A stretch of DNA of 64,000 bases from Perognathus longimembris pacificus (lineage: Eukaryota > Chordata > Mammalia > Rodentia > Heteromyidae). The stretch's first letter is position 1. Every line of letters starts with the position of its first letter. Positions 1 through 10,668 of the stretch are shown piece by piece. The stretch covers positions 34,575,786 through 34,639,785 of the forward strand of contig NC_063176.1 of NCBI RefSeq assembly GCF_023159225.1, given 5' to 3'. The position numbers were made by a program, and so were the translations under genes. The notes under the pieces were generated by a model, which was not told where the DNA came from, searched no databases, and saw nothing but the letters and a program-made list of their open reading frames with translations.

Positions 1-659
1 AAGCTAATTCGCACTCCAACATGGATGAATGTTGAAAACATTATCCTAAGTCTTAAAAAAACAATCCAGGTGGAAAGGCTATGTTACACAATTCTATCTG
101 TATGAAATGTCCAGAAAAGTCATGAAGACAAAAATTCCATCACTCCCACAGACCAAAGACAGAGACTAATGTAAATTGAGTTGGCATAAAGGAACTTTCT
201 GCGCTGAAGGAAACCTGGATGGTAATGGTGGTTGTACAACTCTACAAATTGCTAAAAGCAGTGAAATATATGATTACCATGAGTGAATTTTTTGGTATGT
301 GAGTTATACTTCAATACAACTGGGAAGTATTTCTGAAGCAACACATAGGAAGAATTTTTTAAGTCCCCAAAAAAATGAATTTAAGAAATTTCCTGCAACC
401 AGAGAGGAAAGCTTGTTCCTTCCATCTGTGTCTTGCAGTAGGAAAAGCTTCACCCCCAATCCCAAGTGGGTCCTTGCTTTTGCTCTGTGTGGGGTAGAGG
501 AAGGGGGAGGATTTTACTGCTCAGCATTTCTCATGCACTGACTAATTCCTGCTGAAGTCTCAGAGTGGTAAAATCCGCTAACAGTAACACTGGGAGGCCC
601 CTCAAGGCCCATCTTGTGCAAACTTCTCATTTCATTGAAGCTAGAATGGAGGCTCAGAA
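1..659. other. unique sequence, no gene recognised
   Basis: No coding exon, RNA gene or recognisable repeat is visible. The open frame at 299-541 has no domain, no repeated or conserved pattern and ends at a chance stop, so it is treated as random. Confidence 0.5.
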
Positions 660-860
660 AACTTTACAGAACTGACTGGCTCAGGTGTCAATTCAGATGA
701 CTGGCTAGATTAGAATCTACCTCAGGTGCAACAGGCTTCCATTTGGGCTGTCTCCATGCCTTCCTTAACCTCACTCAGCCTATGAGCTCATCTGCAAAAT
801 GGAACAGATACAGCTGCTCCTGCCTGTTTTTCAAGGTCATGTGAAGATCAAATAAAGCAA
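660..860 (+). repeat. MIR-like ancient SINE fragment
   Basis: The stretch around 780-860 reads like the MIR core and 3' part (CTCATCTGCAAAATGG, then a short pyrimidine stretch and GTGAAGATCAAATAAAG). MIRs are old, inactive mammalian SINEs. The 5' boundary is vague because divergence is high. Confidence 0.5.
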
Positions 861-2099
861 ATGATGTTGTGTTGCTTTCAAAAAAGTAGAAAGCCATCTA
901 CTAAAATTCAGAGTGCTGCTTGAGTATTTCCAGGTCAATTGTGAGTGAATCTAGCCCAGAATCCACACCAAAGATCTACAAGAATGAACTTCCAGCAAAC
1001 ACATTCATTTGTGCTGGTGTAAACAGGAACGGCTCTCCAATGAGATGGAGTTGGGGTTCAGAGCAAGGAAGGAATGGGGAGGTGGGCAGTTTCAGTAGCA
1101 CGGCTTTATTTTCCAGAATATTCCCTCTTTCCAGAATATCATTATCTTTCTGTTCTCCATCTGTAACACTTTCATGAATTTGAAGACAATGAAATAGTCT
1201 GTGTGCATTCAGCTATGATTCCTCAAATAACCAAGATGAAAATGAGGATTCTGTTTAGATATCTAAACTTAAGACTTATTTATTTTACTCCCCCACTCCT
1301 CTTTCCTGTTGGGATCCAATCAAGCAAGCGTCTTGCGTGTCTAATAACACCTGGCAATCCCCAAGACTGAACACTAACCGTATTTCGGAGCGTATTAATC
1401 TCCGCTAAAGGATCCCCTTGACCCAAGCTCTTCCCGGAGCCTCCTGCCGCCCACACAGGGGCAGGTCTCTCTGGGAACCCTCTGTGAAATGAGAGCCCAG
1501 CTCACCAGTCATATGTTGGCCTGGGGAAAACACCAGGTGCACAGCCCAGCTCGGAATGGGAACTAGGAAAACACTTATAAATCAAGTACTAGGCCCAGGG
1601 AGTCAAAGTACAAGTTAGTAGGAAAAAAAAAGAAGAAAAAAACTAACTGTGAAACCTGAAATCAGACCCACAGCAAACTAATTACAATGACCCTCACAGA
1701 AAACTCGGGGCGAAGACAGAATGATAAGCTAGGAAAAGGCAGGCGTGGCGTCCCGCTTTCCACACAGCCCGACCTTATGTGAGGAGCATCGGCCCTTGAC
1801 TAGGATACGTATTGCAAATGTTTACTCCTGGGGTTCAATTGCCTGACGACTTCGCCAGGACTCTTTTTCATTTCCCATGTACATGTGTTTTATTGGTCGG
1901 TAGGTCACATGATCAGTCTTCTGTTGTTGCATTTTGAAAGCATATTGGATTTAGAAAACATCTCTCCTACCAGTTATAAAGTCACCTACTTTTTCTCCTG
2001 ACATTGGTAGGGTTTCATTCTTGATTCATCTGGAGTTTATTCTTACTCATGAACACCTAGTGATTCCCAAACCATTTATTCAAATGTTCAGGGTTTTTT
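861..2099. other. unique sequence with CpG-bearing stretch
   Basis: No repeat family is recognised. Between about 1300 and 1860 CpG dinucleotides are more frequent than in the neighbourhood (for example around 1378-1440 and 1705-1765). No open frame or splice-bounded exon could be argued. Confidence 0.4.
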
Positions 2100-2139
2100 T
2101 TGTTGTTGTTGTTTATTTGTTTTGTTTTGTCTTTCATCC

Positions 2140-2225
2140 TTGCTCTTGGGAAGCTGAGACAGGAGGACCTCAAGTTCAAGAACAGCCTGAACAAAATTAA
2201 AACACAATATCTCAAAAACAAAATC
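2140..2225 (+). repeat. B1-like SINE remnant
   Basis: The segment TTGGGAAGCTGAGACAGGAG followed by CAAGTTCAAG and AGCCTG matches the middle of a 7SL-derived B1 monomer, ending in an A-rich stretch. Both ends are lost. B1 elements are Pol III-transcribed rodent SINEs mobilised by L1. Confidence 0.5.
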
Positions 2226-2230
2226 TATTC

Positions 2231-4739
2231 TTGCCCCACAAAACCAGAGATCATCACTGCTATATTTCCCATATCACTGATTTGACTTTCACAGGCATCT
2301 GGGTCTAGACCTAGACTTTGTATTCCATTCCACCAATATTAAAACTCCATATGTTAGCATGATGTTGTTTAATTATAGAAGCATTACAGTGCATTATATA
2401 GCAAGTAGCTATTTTTCCTTTACTAATTTTTCAACTATTCTTGTATTTTTGTTTGTCTGCTTTTGTTTCTGTCTAAACTTCAGTATCAACTTGTATGGTC
2501 CCAGAAATAAATGGCTTACTGGTATTTTTTTTTTTATCAAGATCACGTTAACTTAAAAAGAACTGATATTTTATAGTATGATAGTGAGTTATCCATTCAT
2601 GAACAGGGATGTCTTTTTTTCAAGTTTTTTTATGTCTTTCAAAAGTGTTTTAAAGTTTTAATTTCCCCTATATACAGTATATTAAGCTATTTATAATATT
2701 GTATCATTTTTGTTTTTGTTTTGTTGTTAAATCCTGTTGCTTTTTAAGGACAAGCTCATCTAGGTTGAAAGTAAAAAAATAATGATTTTTGTTTCCATCT
2801 CCATTTTGTTTTCTCTTAGTCAAGTTTCTATGGACTGAGCTGGAAGAACAAGACACAGTAGCAGGTCTCAAGTTTAAGACAAGATGACATAAGACAGTTG
2901 TGAATAATATCTTCAGGACCTAGTAAGAAAGAATTCACATGTGTCTGGGGCAAAGATAAGAAGTTACAGGATGCACATATTTTTTAAAAATCTGAAATCG
3001 GACTTACTGGTCTGCTTTTCTCCATCAAGAAAACTCTATCAATCTTTGCAATGTTTTAGACAGTCTTCTAAATCCTTTTTCCTCTGCTGGGTCTGATATA
3101 GTGCAGTATACTTTTGAGTAATGTATTGATAAATCCCTACTATAAATTCTCCTTTTCTAATACTTCCCTAATACTTTCATGATCCGAACTCAGGTGCACA
3201 CAGGAATCTCTGATAGATAGTTGTCTCCAAGGCTTCCTGCAAAACCAGGTTCAAGGCAGACCTGTTGAGTTGTGATACACATTCCATAGGGCTCATTTCC
3301 ATCCATTTTCAGCTCAGGTGGAAATTCTGATTTTTCTCAAGTGGTTAGTACCTAGTTCTGCCAAGATCAAGATCACTCACTGATTGGATTTTATTCCAGG
3401 CCAGCCAGCTGTTTCTTCTCCTCCAAGTGACACTTCAATCCTTTAAATCCTAAGAGAACCCAGTGAGAAATCTAGACAGGTCATAGGAAATGCAATGTCA
3501 TAAAAGCAGTTGGAGAGGTAAAGCAATTAAAATCATTTGGCAAAAATGAGAAGAAACAATTCTGTTGGGTCCTTTGCCTATAACAGCCCACTTTGCCACT
3601 TTCATTGTTGAACTCCTAAACTCTCTTCTAAGTAAAGCTTAGTCATCACCTCTGTATGTGATTTTTTGTGAGATCTCTCTGCCTCTTAAAGAAATACTTG
3701 CACACTTGTCTGTTTCCCATTAAATTTTAAGCATGCCCGTATTAATACAGTAAGCATGCTTTACTACAATGTCATCATTATCTCTTTATATTTCTGTCTA
3801 TCAACTCATGTTCAGATTCCTGGAAGGCAGGAATCTGTGTTTCATTCATTCGGCATTCTTAAATTTTATCAAGTTAACTGACTCACTTAAATTGAACTGA
3901 GCTAGACTGACGTGAGAAAGAGATTTGCACTTTTTTTCCTGATTCACCATTTGCAATCTGTTAGTCATAATCTTGGCAATTGATATGACCATTACCCCAT
4001 TCACATTTACTCTGAGAGAGATCTGCCTAGTGAGACTATGGAATATACACCATAGCCTATTAATGAACTCTTAATGGGCAGAATGAGAACTATTATAAGA
4101 ACTATACTAAATTATATAAATAAAGCAGTGAGTGAAATGTGAATATTAGTATACTATTTGTGATTTTATTGCCACACAAACTGATGAGAGAAATTGAATG
4201 ACAACTATAGTCCCTGAATAAAAGGAATTTCCTTAATGGATTGCTATGCAACCCAGAAATATAGCAGTTCTCTGTTCTCTACCTTTTCACTGCCACTACA
4301 TACCAGAAGGGTTCAAAGTTTCAAGTTTATGTCCAGTTTCATGTGAGACATATTTACAGTCATTCCTATGGGCTGGCAACATTTGTGCTGATTACAGGCA
4401 ATTTCTATTGTATTTGCTAGACAACTCCCTATCTTTTCCCTCTCTCTCCAGAAAATATACTAGAATAAGGATTGAGAGAGATGGGGGAGAATATTCTGAT
4501 GAAAGGAGGGACATTGATCAAGATTCACTGTATTCATACACTTTATTGAGTGTATGACTACATAAAAGGGAACTTTTTTAAAAGAAAAGAGAGGACATTG
4601 ATGAAGATGCATCCTATCCATGAACTGATTTGCTAAATGGCAGTTCCTTTGTACAACTACTAAAAGATAACAGAATTTTAAAAGAAAGTGTTTCCATAAC
4701 AGGGAGTTCATTTCACTTAGCATCATCTTATGCATTCAG
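2231..4739. other. AT-rich unique sequence
   Basis: No gene or confidently recognised repeat. An imperfect direct repeat of about 80-95 bp lies at 4504-4585 and 4589-4685 (both carry GGACATTGAT, A/TTGAAGAT-type words and a pyrimidine-then-AAAAG end); it may be an L1 3' region. The two opposite-strand frames at 4246-4735 overlap this repeat and look accidental. Confidence 0.4.
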
Positions 4740-5441
4740 AAGGGCATAGCTATTAGGCTCTTGTGATTCTCTGCTGTGATTAGTCTAAACCTGTGCTAAT
4801 TATGGAGATGATTGTTATATCACTGTTGTAATTACTTTCAACATGCCATGTGAAACCGTAGCTTCTATTGTTGATGATCCTCTTGTATCCCCTTCCTGTG
4901 GTTGTTTCCACACTATCACTCTATCTCATCTGAGTACACTGGATACTGTATATACTGATATTAGAACTAGGGAGGGGCTGGGAATATGGCCTAGTGGCAA
5001 GAGCGCTTGTCTTGTATACATTAAGCCCTGGGTTCGATTCCCCAGCACCACATATATAGAAAATGGCCAGAAGTGGCACTGTGGCTCAAGTGGCAGAGTG
5101 CTAGCCTTGAGCAAAAAGAAGCCAGGGACAGTGCTCAGGCCCTGAGTCCAAGGTCCAGGGCTGGCAAAAAAAAAAAAAGAAGAACTAGGGAAGTGAAAGG
5201 GAATATCAAAATTGAGAGACAAAGGATAAAAAGACAAACGACTCCAAAAGCAACACTTGCAAAACCATTTGGTGTAAACCAACTGAACAACTCATGGGGG
5301 GAGAAGGAAAAGGGGATGGGGAGGGGGAGGAAGGAATGAGGGAGGAGGTAACAAACAGTACAAGAAATGTACCCAAGGCCTAACGTATGAAACTGTAACC
5401 TCTCTGTACATCACTTTGACAATAAATAAGAAAAATTTAAA
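4740..5441 (+). mobile_element. L1 3' end (3' UTR), interrupted by a SINE
   Basis: This is the 3' end of a LINE-1, the autonomous non-LTR retrotransposon of mammals. The text GTACACTGGATA, then after the inserted SINE a G-rich stretch, AGAAATGTAC and ACTGTAACC..CTCTGTACATCA..CAATAAATAAG, can be aligned by eye to the antisense L1 at 18012-19017 and to 11350-11588. It is severely 5' truncated, has no ORF2, and an IDL-Geo SINE sits at 4974-5180. The 5' limit is approximate. Confidence 0.7.
4974..5180 (+). mobile_element. IDL-Geo dimeric SINE with TSD
   Basis: The left monomer is ID-like: GGGGCTGGGAATATGGCC start, tRNA-like A box, and B box GGTTCGATTCC. The right monomer begins near AGAAGTGGCACTGTGGCTC and ends in GGCTGGC plus poly(A). 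TSDs AGAACTAGGGA lie at 4963-4973 and 5181-5191, so it jumped into the L1 3' UTR. Non-autonomous, Pol III-transcribed, moved by L1. Confidence 0.9.
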
Positions 5442-5518
5442 AATAAACAAATAAAAATAAGGTGTTATATGATCCACAAAAATATACTAGAATGTCTATG
5501 AGTAAAAACTACATAGTT

Positions 5519-5729
5519 GGGGCTGGGGATATAGCCTAGCGGCAAGAGTGCCTGCCTCGGATACAGGAGGCCCTAGGTTCGATTCCCCAGCACCACATAT
5601 ACAGAAAACGGCCAGAAGCGGCGCTGTGGCTCAAGTGGCAGAGTGCTAGCCTTGAGCGGGAAGAAGCCAGGGACAGTGCTCAGGCCCTGAGTCCAAGGCC
5701 CAGGACTGGCAAAAAAAAAAAAAAAAAAA
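5519..5729 (+). mobile_element. IDL-Geo SINE, young subtype, with TSD
   Basis: Full dimer with the CpG-rich variants (CCTCGGATACAGGAGG, GAAGCGGCGCTGTGG, TTGAGCGGGAAGAAG) and a long pure A tail. TSD AAAAACTACATAGTT at 5504-5518 recurs after the tail at about 5730-5744. Intact tail and perfect TSD point to a recent insertion. Confidence 0.9.
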
Positions 5730-5760
5730 AAAAACTACATAGTTATAACAACCCATCTGT

Positions 5761-5818
5761 TGGTCTGTCTATCTATCTATCAATCTATCTATATCTATCT
5801 ATCTATCTACTTACTTAG
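5761..5818. repeat. (TATC)n microsatellite
   Basis: About 14 units of a TCTA/TATC tetranucleotide with a few interruptions. Confidence 0.9.
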
Positions 5819-5888
5819 CAGAACCAGGGATTGACCCAGGGTTTCATACATGCTAGGCAGGTACTCTATTGTTTAAGCCATGACCTAA
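5819..5888 (-). repeat. ID-like SINE fragment
   Basis: GAACCAGGGATTGACCCAGG followed by CATGCTAGGCAGGTACTCTA is the reverse complement of the B box to A box part of an ID-type monomer. Start and tail are degraded. Confidence 0.6.
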
Positions 5889-6159
5889 ATTTCATGCTTT
5901 ATTTTAATGTTTAAATTTCAGTCCTTCATTGTTACTGAAAGATGGCTTCCACATAGTTGTTTCGGCACACCGGTGATCTATAAAAGCCAGTTGCCATGAT
6001 CTACTCATACATACCCTGAGAGCTCCAGGCTGGCATTTCTCACTGTGAAATGTTCAAGAACTCAAAGTGGCTACTGTTGAGTGTACCAGCAAATTGTTCT
6101 CATGGGGAGTTGTGACACCAAATTAAGCTACACTGTTCCATACAATGTTATTTACTTGC

Positions 6160-6391
6160 TTGTTTTGCCAGTACTAGAATTTGAACTCATGTTGGCTTAG
6201 CTTGCTTGTTCAGTTGGCACTCTACTATTTGATTCATACCTCTTTCCCAGTTTTTTGGCTGATTATTTTGGAAATGGAATCTCTCAGCCTTTTCTTACTG
6301 GGGTGGCTTTGAACCATAGTCCTCCAGATCTCAGCATCCTGAGTAGCTAGGATTATAGGCATGAGCCACTGGCACCCAGCTCCATACAGTG
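6160..6391 (-). mobile_element. B1 + Geo-like dimeric SINE, old
   Basis: Reverse complement of a B1-type left half (CCTGAGTAGCTAGGATTATAGGCATGAGCCACTGG read on the plus strand, here in pieces) and a diverged tRNA-like right half. Its 5' end is the target for the IDL-Geo at 6392. Resembles the B1-dID class of rodent dimeric SINEs. Confidence 0.7.
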
Positions 6392-6611
6392 GTTTTTTTT
6401 TGTTTTTTGTTTTTTTTTGGCCAGTCCTAGGCCATGAACTCAGGGCCCGAGCACTGTCCCTGGCTTCTTTTTGCTCAAGGCTAGCACTCTGCCACTTGAG
6501 CCACAGCGCCACTTCTGGCCATTTTCTGTATATGTGGTGCTGGGGAATCGAACCCAGGGCCTCATGTATATGAGGCAGGCACTCTTGCCACTAGGCCATA
6601 TCCCCAGCCCC
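6392..6611 (-). mobile_element. IDL-Geo SINE with TSD
   Basis: T-rich tail at 6392-6420, then the reverse complement of the right monomer and the ID-like left monomer (B box GGTTCGATTCC in antisense near 6545). TSDs CCATACAGTG at 6382-6391 and 6612-6621. Inserted at the edge of the older SINE. Confidence 0.9.
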
Positions 6612-6640
6612 CCATACAGTGTTTTAAAACTGAAGTCTAA

Positions 6641-6870
6641 GCAGAGTGTTGGTGGCTGACGCCTGTAATCCTAGGTATTTGGGAGGCTGAGATCTGATGA
6701 TTGTAGTTCAAAGCCAGCCCAAGTAACTACTAAAATGCTGGAAATAGAGCTGTAGCTCAAAGTGGTAGAGCACTAACCTTGAGCAAAAGCTCAGGGACAG
6801 TGACCCGGTCCTGAGTTCAAGCCCAAGAGCCAGGACCAGAAAAGAAAAATTTAAAAAAAATCTAAATCTA
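6641..6870 (+). mobile_element. B1 + Geo-like dimeric SINE
   Basis: Left half is B1-type (GTTGGTGGCTGACGCCTGTA, GGGAGGCTGAGATC, TTCAAAGCCAGCCC). Right half is the module AGCTGTAGCTCAAAGTGGTAG, CCTTGAGCAAAAGCTCAGGG, CTGAGTTCAAGCCC. A-rich tail to about 6870. The right half is recognisably the same module as in IDL-Geo. Confidence 0.85.
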
Positions 6871-7584
6871 GGTAGTAACAGGAAAGACAGGACCACTTCA
6901 AAACAGAGACTGAAGAGTATTTGATGGACTATTTTCAAAGACACAGGAAGGTTTACATTGGGAAACAAGATGGGGATGCACCCAGCAGGAGTACTAGTGG
7001 AAAGCCAATTCTACCTCCATTCCCTAAGCTTAAGGAGAAGGGCCGGGAATCAATCACTGGAATCTTCCAGAGCTGCAGCTGTAGAAGAAGCTACCTACAT
7101 CACACAGCCAGCTGCTGGGGAACAGGGCCCAAAAGGAAGTGAGCACAGGGAAGAAATCCTTCCAGAGTTCTCTTCCTGCCTGCGCTTCCACCATTAAACC
7201 CAGCCAGAACTCAGAGGCCATCAGCCATAGAGGTTGGACATGGAGGTTAGTCACTTGCAGGAAGCAGGAGGAGGGACACAAAGGGTCTCTAGAGAGGCAA
7301 ATGGAAACTATTCAGTTCAGCACAGGTGTCCCTCCCTTTTCTGTTCTTTACTCCACATTGGGATGTCTGTCCTTTTGGTTGATGTGTTTGTTTGTTTTGA
7401 TTTGATTTTTTTAATCTAATGGACAAGATCTGAGTCATTTTTTACTTGGTCCAAAGGAAAAGGAACTGTTTTTAAACGAGAAACTAGAAAAAACTAGATT
7501 CACAAGTGTACAAGTGTACTGGAAATCTACAGCTTTTTCCTTCCCTTCCTTTCTCATCTCCGTCCTCTTTTTCCTTTTCTCTTC
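6871..7584. other. unique sequence, no gene recognised
   Basis: Several overlapping open frames on both strands (6921-7405) share no known domain and contradict one another in frame. No repeat family recognised. Confidence 0.4.
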
Positions 7585-7690
7585 TTCAAGACAAGGTCTA
7601 TGTTACTCAGGCTGGCCTCAAATGTACTGTCTTCCCCTTCTCAATCTCCTAAAAGCTAGGATTGTAGGTGTGCACCACCATATACAGCTC
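7585..7690 (-). repeat. B1 monomer SINE
   Basis: AGACAAGGTCTATGTTACTC, AGGCTGGCCTCAAA and GCTAGGATTGTAGGTGTGCA are the reverse complement of an old B1 3' to 5' order. Confidence 0.75.
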
Positions 7691-8280
7691 ACAATTTTAT
7701 CTTAAAGTTATTAAAAGAGAGGGAGAGAGATTCCATGCCCCGTCCATTTTAATTCACTTTCTTGGCAACATTCTGAATGTCTCACTCTCTTCATCTTCAT
7801 TTTCAAATTACCAGTTGGGAAGAATGTAAAGATAAAACTTAACAGAATTAAAGCTGAACAGGAGAACTCAAATCTGATTTTAAAACCCTGAAAATATTAA
7901 AATGATTTTTAACTCTCTTTTTTTAAATTCTTGAACTTATTCAAGAGTATTTTGATGGTTGATGTAACTAAAAGTCCCAAGAGTTGTTATGTCTGGATTC
8001 TCAGAGAAATGAAAAGAGGCTGGACCTACTTGCTTCTCCTCGCTGGGCAAACAGTACCTCCATTATCAAAACATTTTGAGTGGACACCAAACAGATTTTT
8101 TTTTGTTACATTTTTGTTGTTTGTTAAAATAGTGTTTCCTCTTATCCTGAGGGATATATTCCAAGACCCTCAGAAGCTTCCTGAAATCACACACAGTGCT
8201 AAACCCTCTGTTCATCCATTCCTATAAGAAAAATAATTTAGAAATCAGGCACAATGTAATTAAAATTAATAATAAAGAAA
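7691..8280. other. unique sequence, no gene recognised
   Basis: No repeat or exon recognised. The 98-residue open frame at 7931-8227 shows no domain and lies in AT-rich sequence. Confidence 0.4.
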
Positions 8281-8286
8281 ATTCTA

Positions 8287-8515
8287 GCCCAGTGCTGGTG
8301 GCTCTTGCCTGTAATCCTAGCTACTCAGGAGGTTGAGATCTGAGGATAGTGGTTCAAAGCCAGCCCAGGCAGGAAAGTCCATGAGGCTCTTACCATGAAT
8401 AAACTACTCAGAAAAAGCTGGAAGTGGTGCTGTGGCTCACACGGTAGAGCAATAGCCTTGAGCACAAAGAAGCTCGGGGACAGTGCCCAAGCCCTGAGTT
8501 CAAGCCCCAGAACCA

Positions 8516-8516
<1 letters not shown>
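8287..8516 (+). mobile_element. B1 + Geo-like dimeric SINE
   Basis: Well kept B1-type left half (GCTGGTGGCTCTTGCCTGTA, CTACTCAGGAGGTTGAGATC, GGTTCAAAGCCAGCCCAGGC), a linker ending AAAAGCTGGAAGTGG, and the Geo-like right half (TGCTGTGGCTCACACGGTAG, CAAGCCCTGAGTTCAAGCCC). The tail has evolved into a CA microsatellite. Confidence 0.85.

Positions 8517-8562
<46 letters not shown>
8517..8562. repeat. (CA)n microsatellite
   Basis: About 21 CA units directly at the 3' end of the SINE, a common seed for microsatellite growth. Confidence 0.95.
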
Positions 8563-8566
<4 letters not shown>

Positions 8567-8708
8567 TATTTAAACCATAAATCACTTATTTCTGAAAATT
8601 TCCATTTGATATTTTTAGACTGCAGTCAACCTCAGGTAGCTGAAACTGCAGAAAGCAAAATGATGGAGAAAAGAGGGCAACTTTACATGTTAAGTACGTA
8701 TAATTTGG

Positions 8709-8811
8709 TCTTTTATAGTTTTTTTTTTTTTTTCTCCAGAGCTGAGGACTGAACTTGGGGCCTTGCGCTCACCAGGCAGGCGCTCTTCCACTGAGCCAGA
8801 TCCCCAGCCCC
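8709..8811 (-). mobile_element. ID SINE monomer with TSD
   Basis: A single ID-type monomer in antisense (B box region ACTGAACTTGGGGCC, 5' end TCCCCAGCCCC) without the Geo half. TSDs AGTACGTATAATTTGG (8693-8708) and AGTACATATAATTTGG (8812-8827) differ by one base. The simple monomer shows that ID heads also moved alone. Confidence 0.85.
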
Positions 8812-8858
8812 AGTACATATAATTTGGAAAACATAAACTATAAGAAGAAAATAGACCT

Positions 8859-8932
8859 AGGGTTGGGGATTTAGCTCAGTGGAGCAGCATTTGCCCAACA
8901 AGTGCAAGGCCCTGAGTTTGGTCCTCAGCTTG
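8859..8932 (+). mobile_element. ID SINE monomer
   Basis: GGTTGGGGATTTAGCTCAGT, then CAAGGCCCTGAGTTTGGTCC: an ID monomer whose tail has become the adjacent GGAA-type microsatellite. Confidence 0.85.
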
Positions 8933-9073
8933 AAAGAAGGAAGGAAGGATGGAAGGAAGGAACGAAGGAAGGAACGAAGGAAGGAACGAAGGAAGGGAGG
9001 GAGGGAGGGAGGGAGGGAGGGAGGGAGGGAGGGAAGAAAGGGAAAGAAAGAAGAAAGGGAAGGAAGGAAGGAA
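8933..9073. repeat. polypurine (GGAA/GGGA)n tract
   Basis: About 140 nt of pure purine on the plus strand, mixing GAAG, GAAC-interrupted and GGGA tetranucleotides. All long open frames here (8857-9252, either strand) are artefacts of this low-complexity tract. Confidence 0.95.
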
Positions 9074-9470
9074 ATAGGCTTGCTGAACACCCTCACCACA
9101 CAGCTGTAACATTGTTCACATTTGATTATATAGATTTTACGCTTTTCTGCACATAGATTTCTAAGGTGGGCTTCCAAAGTGTGCAGTGTTGGATCCTTCT
9201 TCCTTAACATATACCTGTAGAACATTATCCACATCACTAAGTAAATTCCCAAATAATAAAATCTGAAACTCTACAATATGTTTAATACTTATGAGTTATT
9301 ATAGCCCAGTGCATTTTGCTGCCCCCATATTATGGCACATTTCAGTCTGGTCCAATGTTCTTGATGAAAAATAAATCTATCCATTTGTATTTTTAAATCT
9401 ATGACAGAGTTCCAAAAACAGATTCCTAGGGGCACTTGCAAAGCTGAAGTTTCACTTTACATTTTACCAA

Positions 9471-9472
<2 letters not shown>
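9074..9472. other. unique AT-rich sequence
   Basis: Nothing recognised. Confidence 0.4.
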
Positions 9473-9512
<40 letters not shown>

Positions 9513-9519
9513 AGGGAGG
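9473..9519. repeat. (GA)n / (GGGA)n microsatellite
   Basis: About 17 GA units followed by GGGA units. Confidence 0.95.
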
Positions 9520-10668
9520 ATACTAATTTACATCATCCTCATTTTTACAGAACCTAGAGGCCACAGAGTTCAGAAATTTATTTTTGTCTCTATCAACAGC
9601 ACCTCACTGACATATTTTGTCTTGTCCAACAAGTTTTTTTTAATACATTGTATGGCACTGAATTTCATAGTCGGTTTCTGCAGTTTGGCAGCTAGCTTTT
9701 CTTCCAAACTTTTGTTCCTCTCCTGAGGATCACAAAACTTCGTACAACTTTATTCCAATTCATTGAGTGTTTTCAGATGGTTGGTTGCTTTTAGCAGAGC
9801 AAGTTGATTCCAAAAATGTCATTTTTCATTCAGTTTTTGACAGTGGAAGGCTATATGTTTGGTTGAGAGCTGCCCGCACTGCTTTCCAAAACCATAACTA
9901 AAGTACTCTTAATTGTCTCTCTGAATATATAAAAATACAGTAGCCTACACTTTTCAGTCCATAAATCCAAAACTCTTGGAAACAAGGGTTGAATTTTTTT
10001 TGTAGGCCTCTTTAGGCCTAATTAGGACTATATGAGCCCTTTTAGGTAGTGGCAAGAGGAGGAAAACACTGGTCAAGTATAGTCCTTGGGCATGTGTTTT
10101 CAACTTGACATGAAGCCCAGAAATGTCAGGACAACTGTGTTCTTAAGTGCCTGGGTGCTCTCCCACTGTTTCTAGGGGAGGTGACTGTGAGATGATTGCT
10201 ATGCTTGTGTATACTTTGCAATGGCTACTAGAAGTGAGTGATCCCAGAGGAGAGACCAAGAGAGCCAATGGAACTGAATTGCAGGGTCATTTCCCACTTG
10301 CAAGTTGCTCAGAAGTAGCATGTAGCATTTGTTTTGTGCTTTCCATTTTACAAGCACTTTCTCAGCCATCATCTGATTTTGATACTCACAATACCCCCCT
10401 TGGGATATGTGTGACACCCTCCTCCACTTCGCAGAGATTGTTAGAAATCACGGGCTCCTGGTCACCAATCTAATAAGTGGTAGTCAGTGCTCCAACTCCT
10501 GGCTTCAGCTGGGAAATGTGACTCCAGTCACATTCTGCCACTGAGTCCTTTGTTTGAGTACTCAAGGAGTGAGATTAGCAAGAAGAATAACAGGGACAAC
10601 CAAGTTGTACCTTGTGAAAGAGGTGTTTTTTTTGTGTGTAACCTTTGCAGCAAGTTGTTCTATTGGTG
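9520..10668. other. unique sequence with a possible old MIR/L2 fragment
   Basis: No gene. Around 10330-10450 (CAAGCACTTTCTCAGCCATC, ATACTCACAATAC..CCC, CTTCGCAGAG) the order of words is that of a very old MIR or L2 fragment. The 108-residue frame at 10147-10473 overlaps this repeat and is not credible as a gene. Confidence 0.4.

Noticed and set aside
5030..5045. tRNA gene suggested by the B box GGTTCGATTCC
   Set aside because: The ID-like head lacks a foldable cloverleaf with acceptor pairing and is followed by SINE sequence and poly(A). It is a tRNA-derived SINE.
4974..5339. Frames of 88-118 codons, repeated at several loci with near-identical peptides
   Set aside because: The similarity is due to the IDL-Geo SINE being read in the same frame (also 6234-6573, 22534-23024, 45941-46252, 61496-61714), not to a gene family.
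8857..9252. Long frames rich in Pro/Ser/Leu or Lys/Glu/Arg on both strands
   Set aside because: They are translations of the GGAA/GGGA simple repeat.
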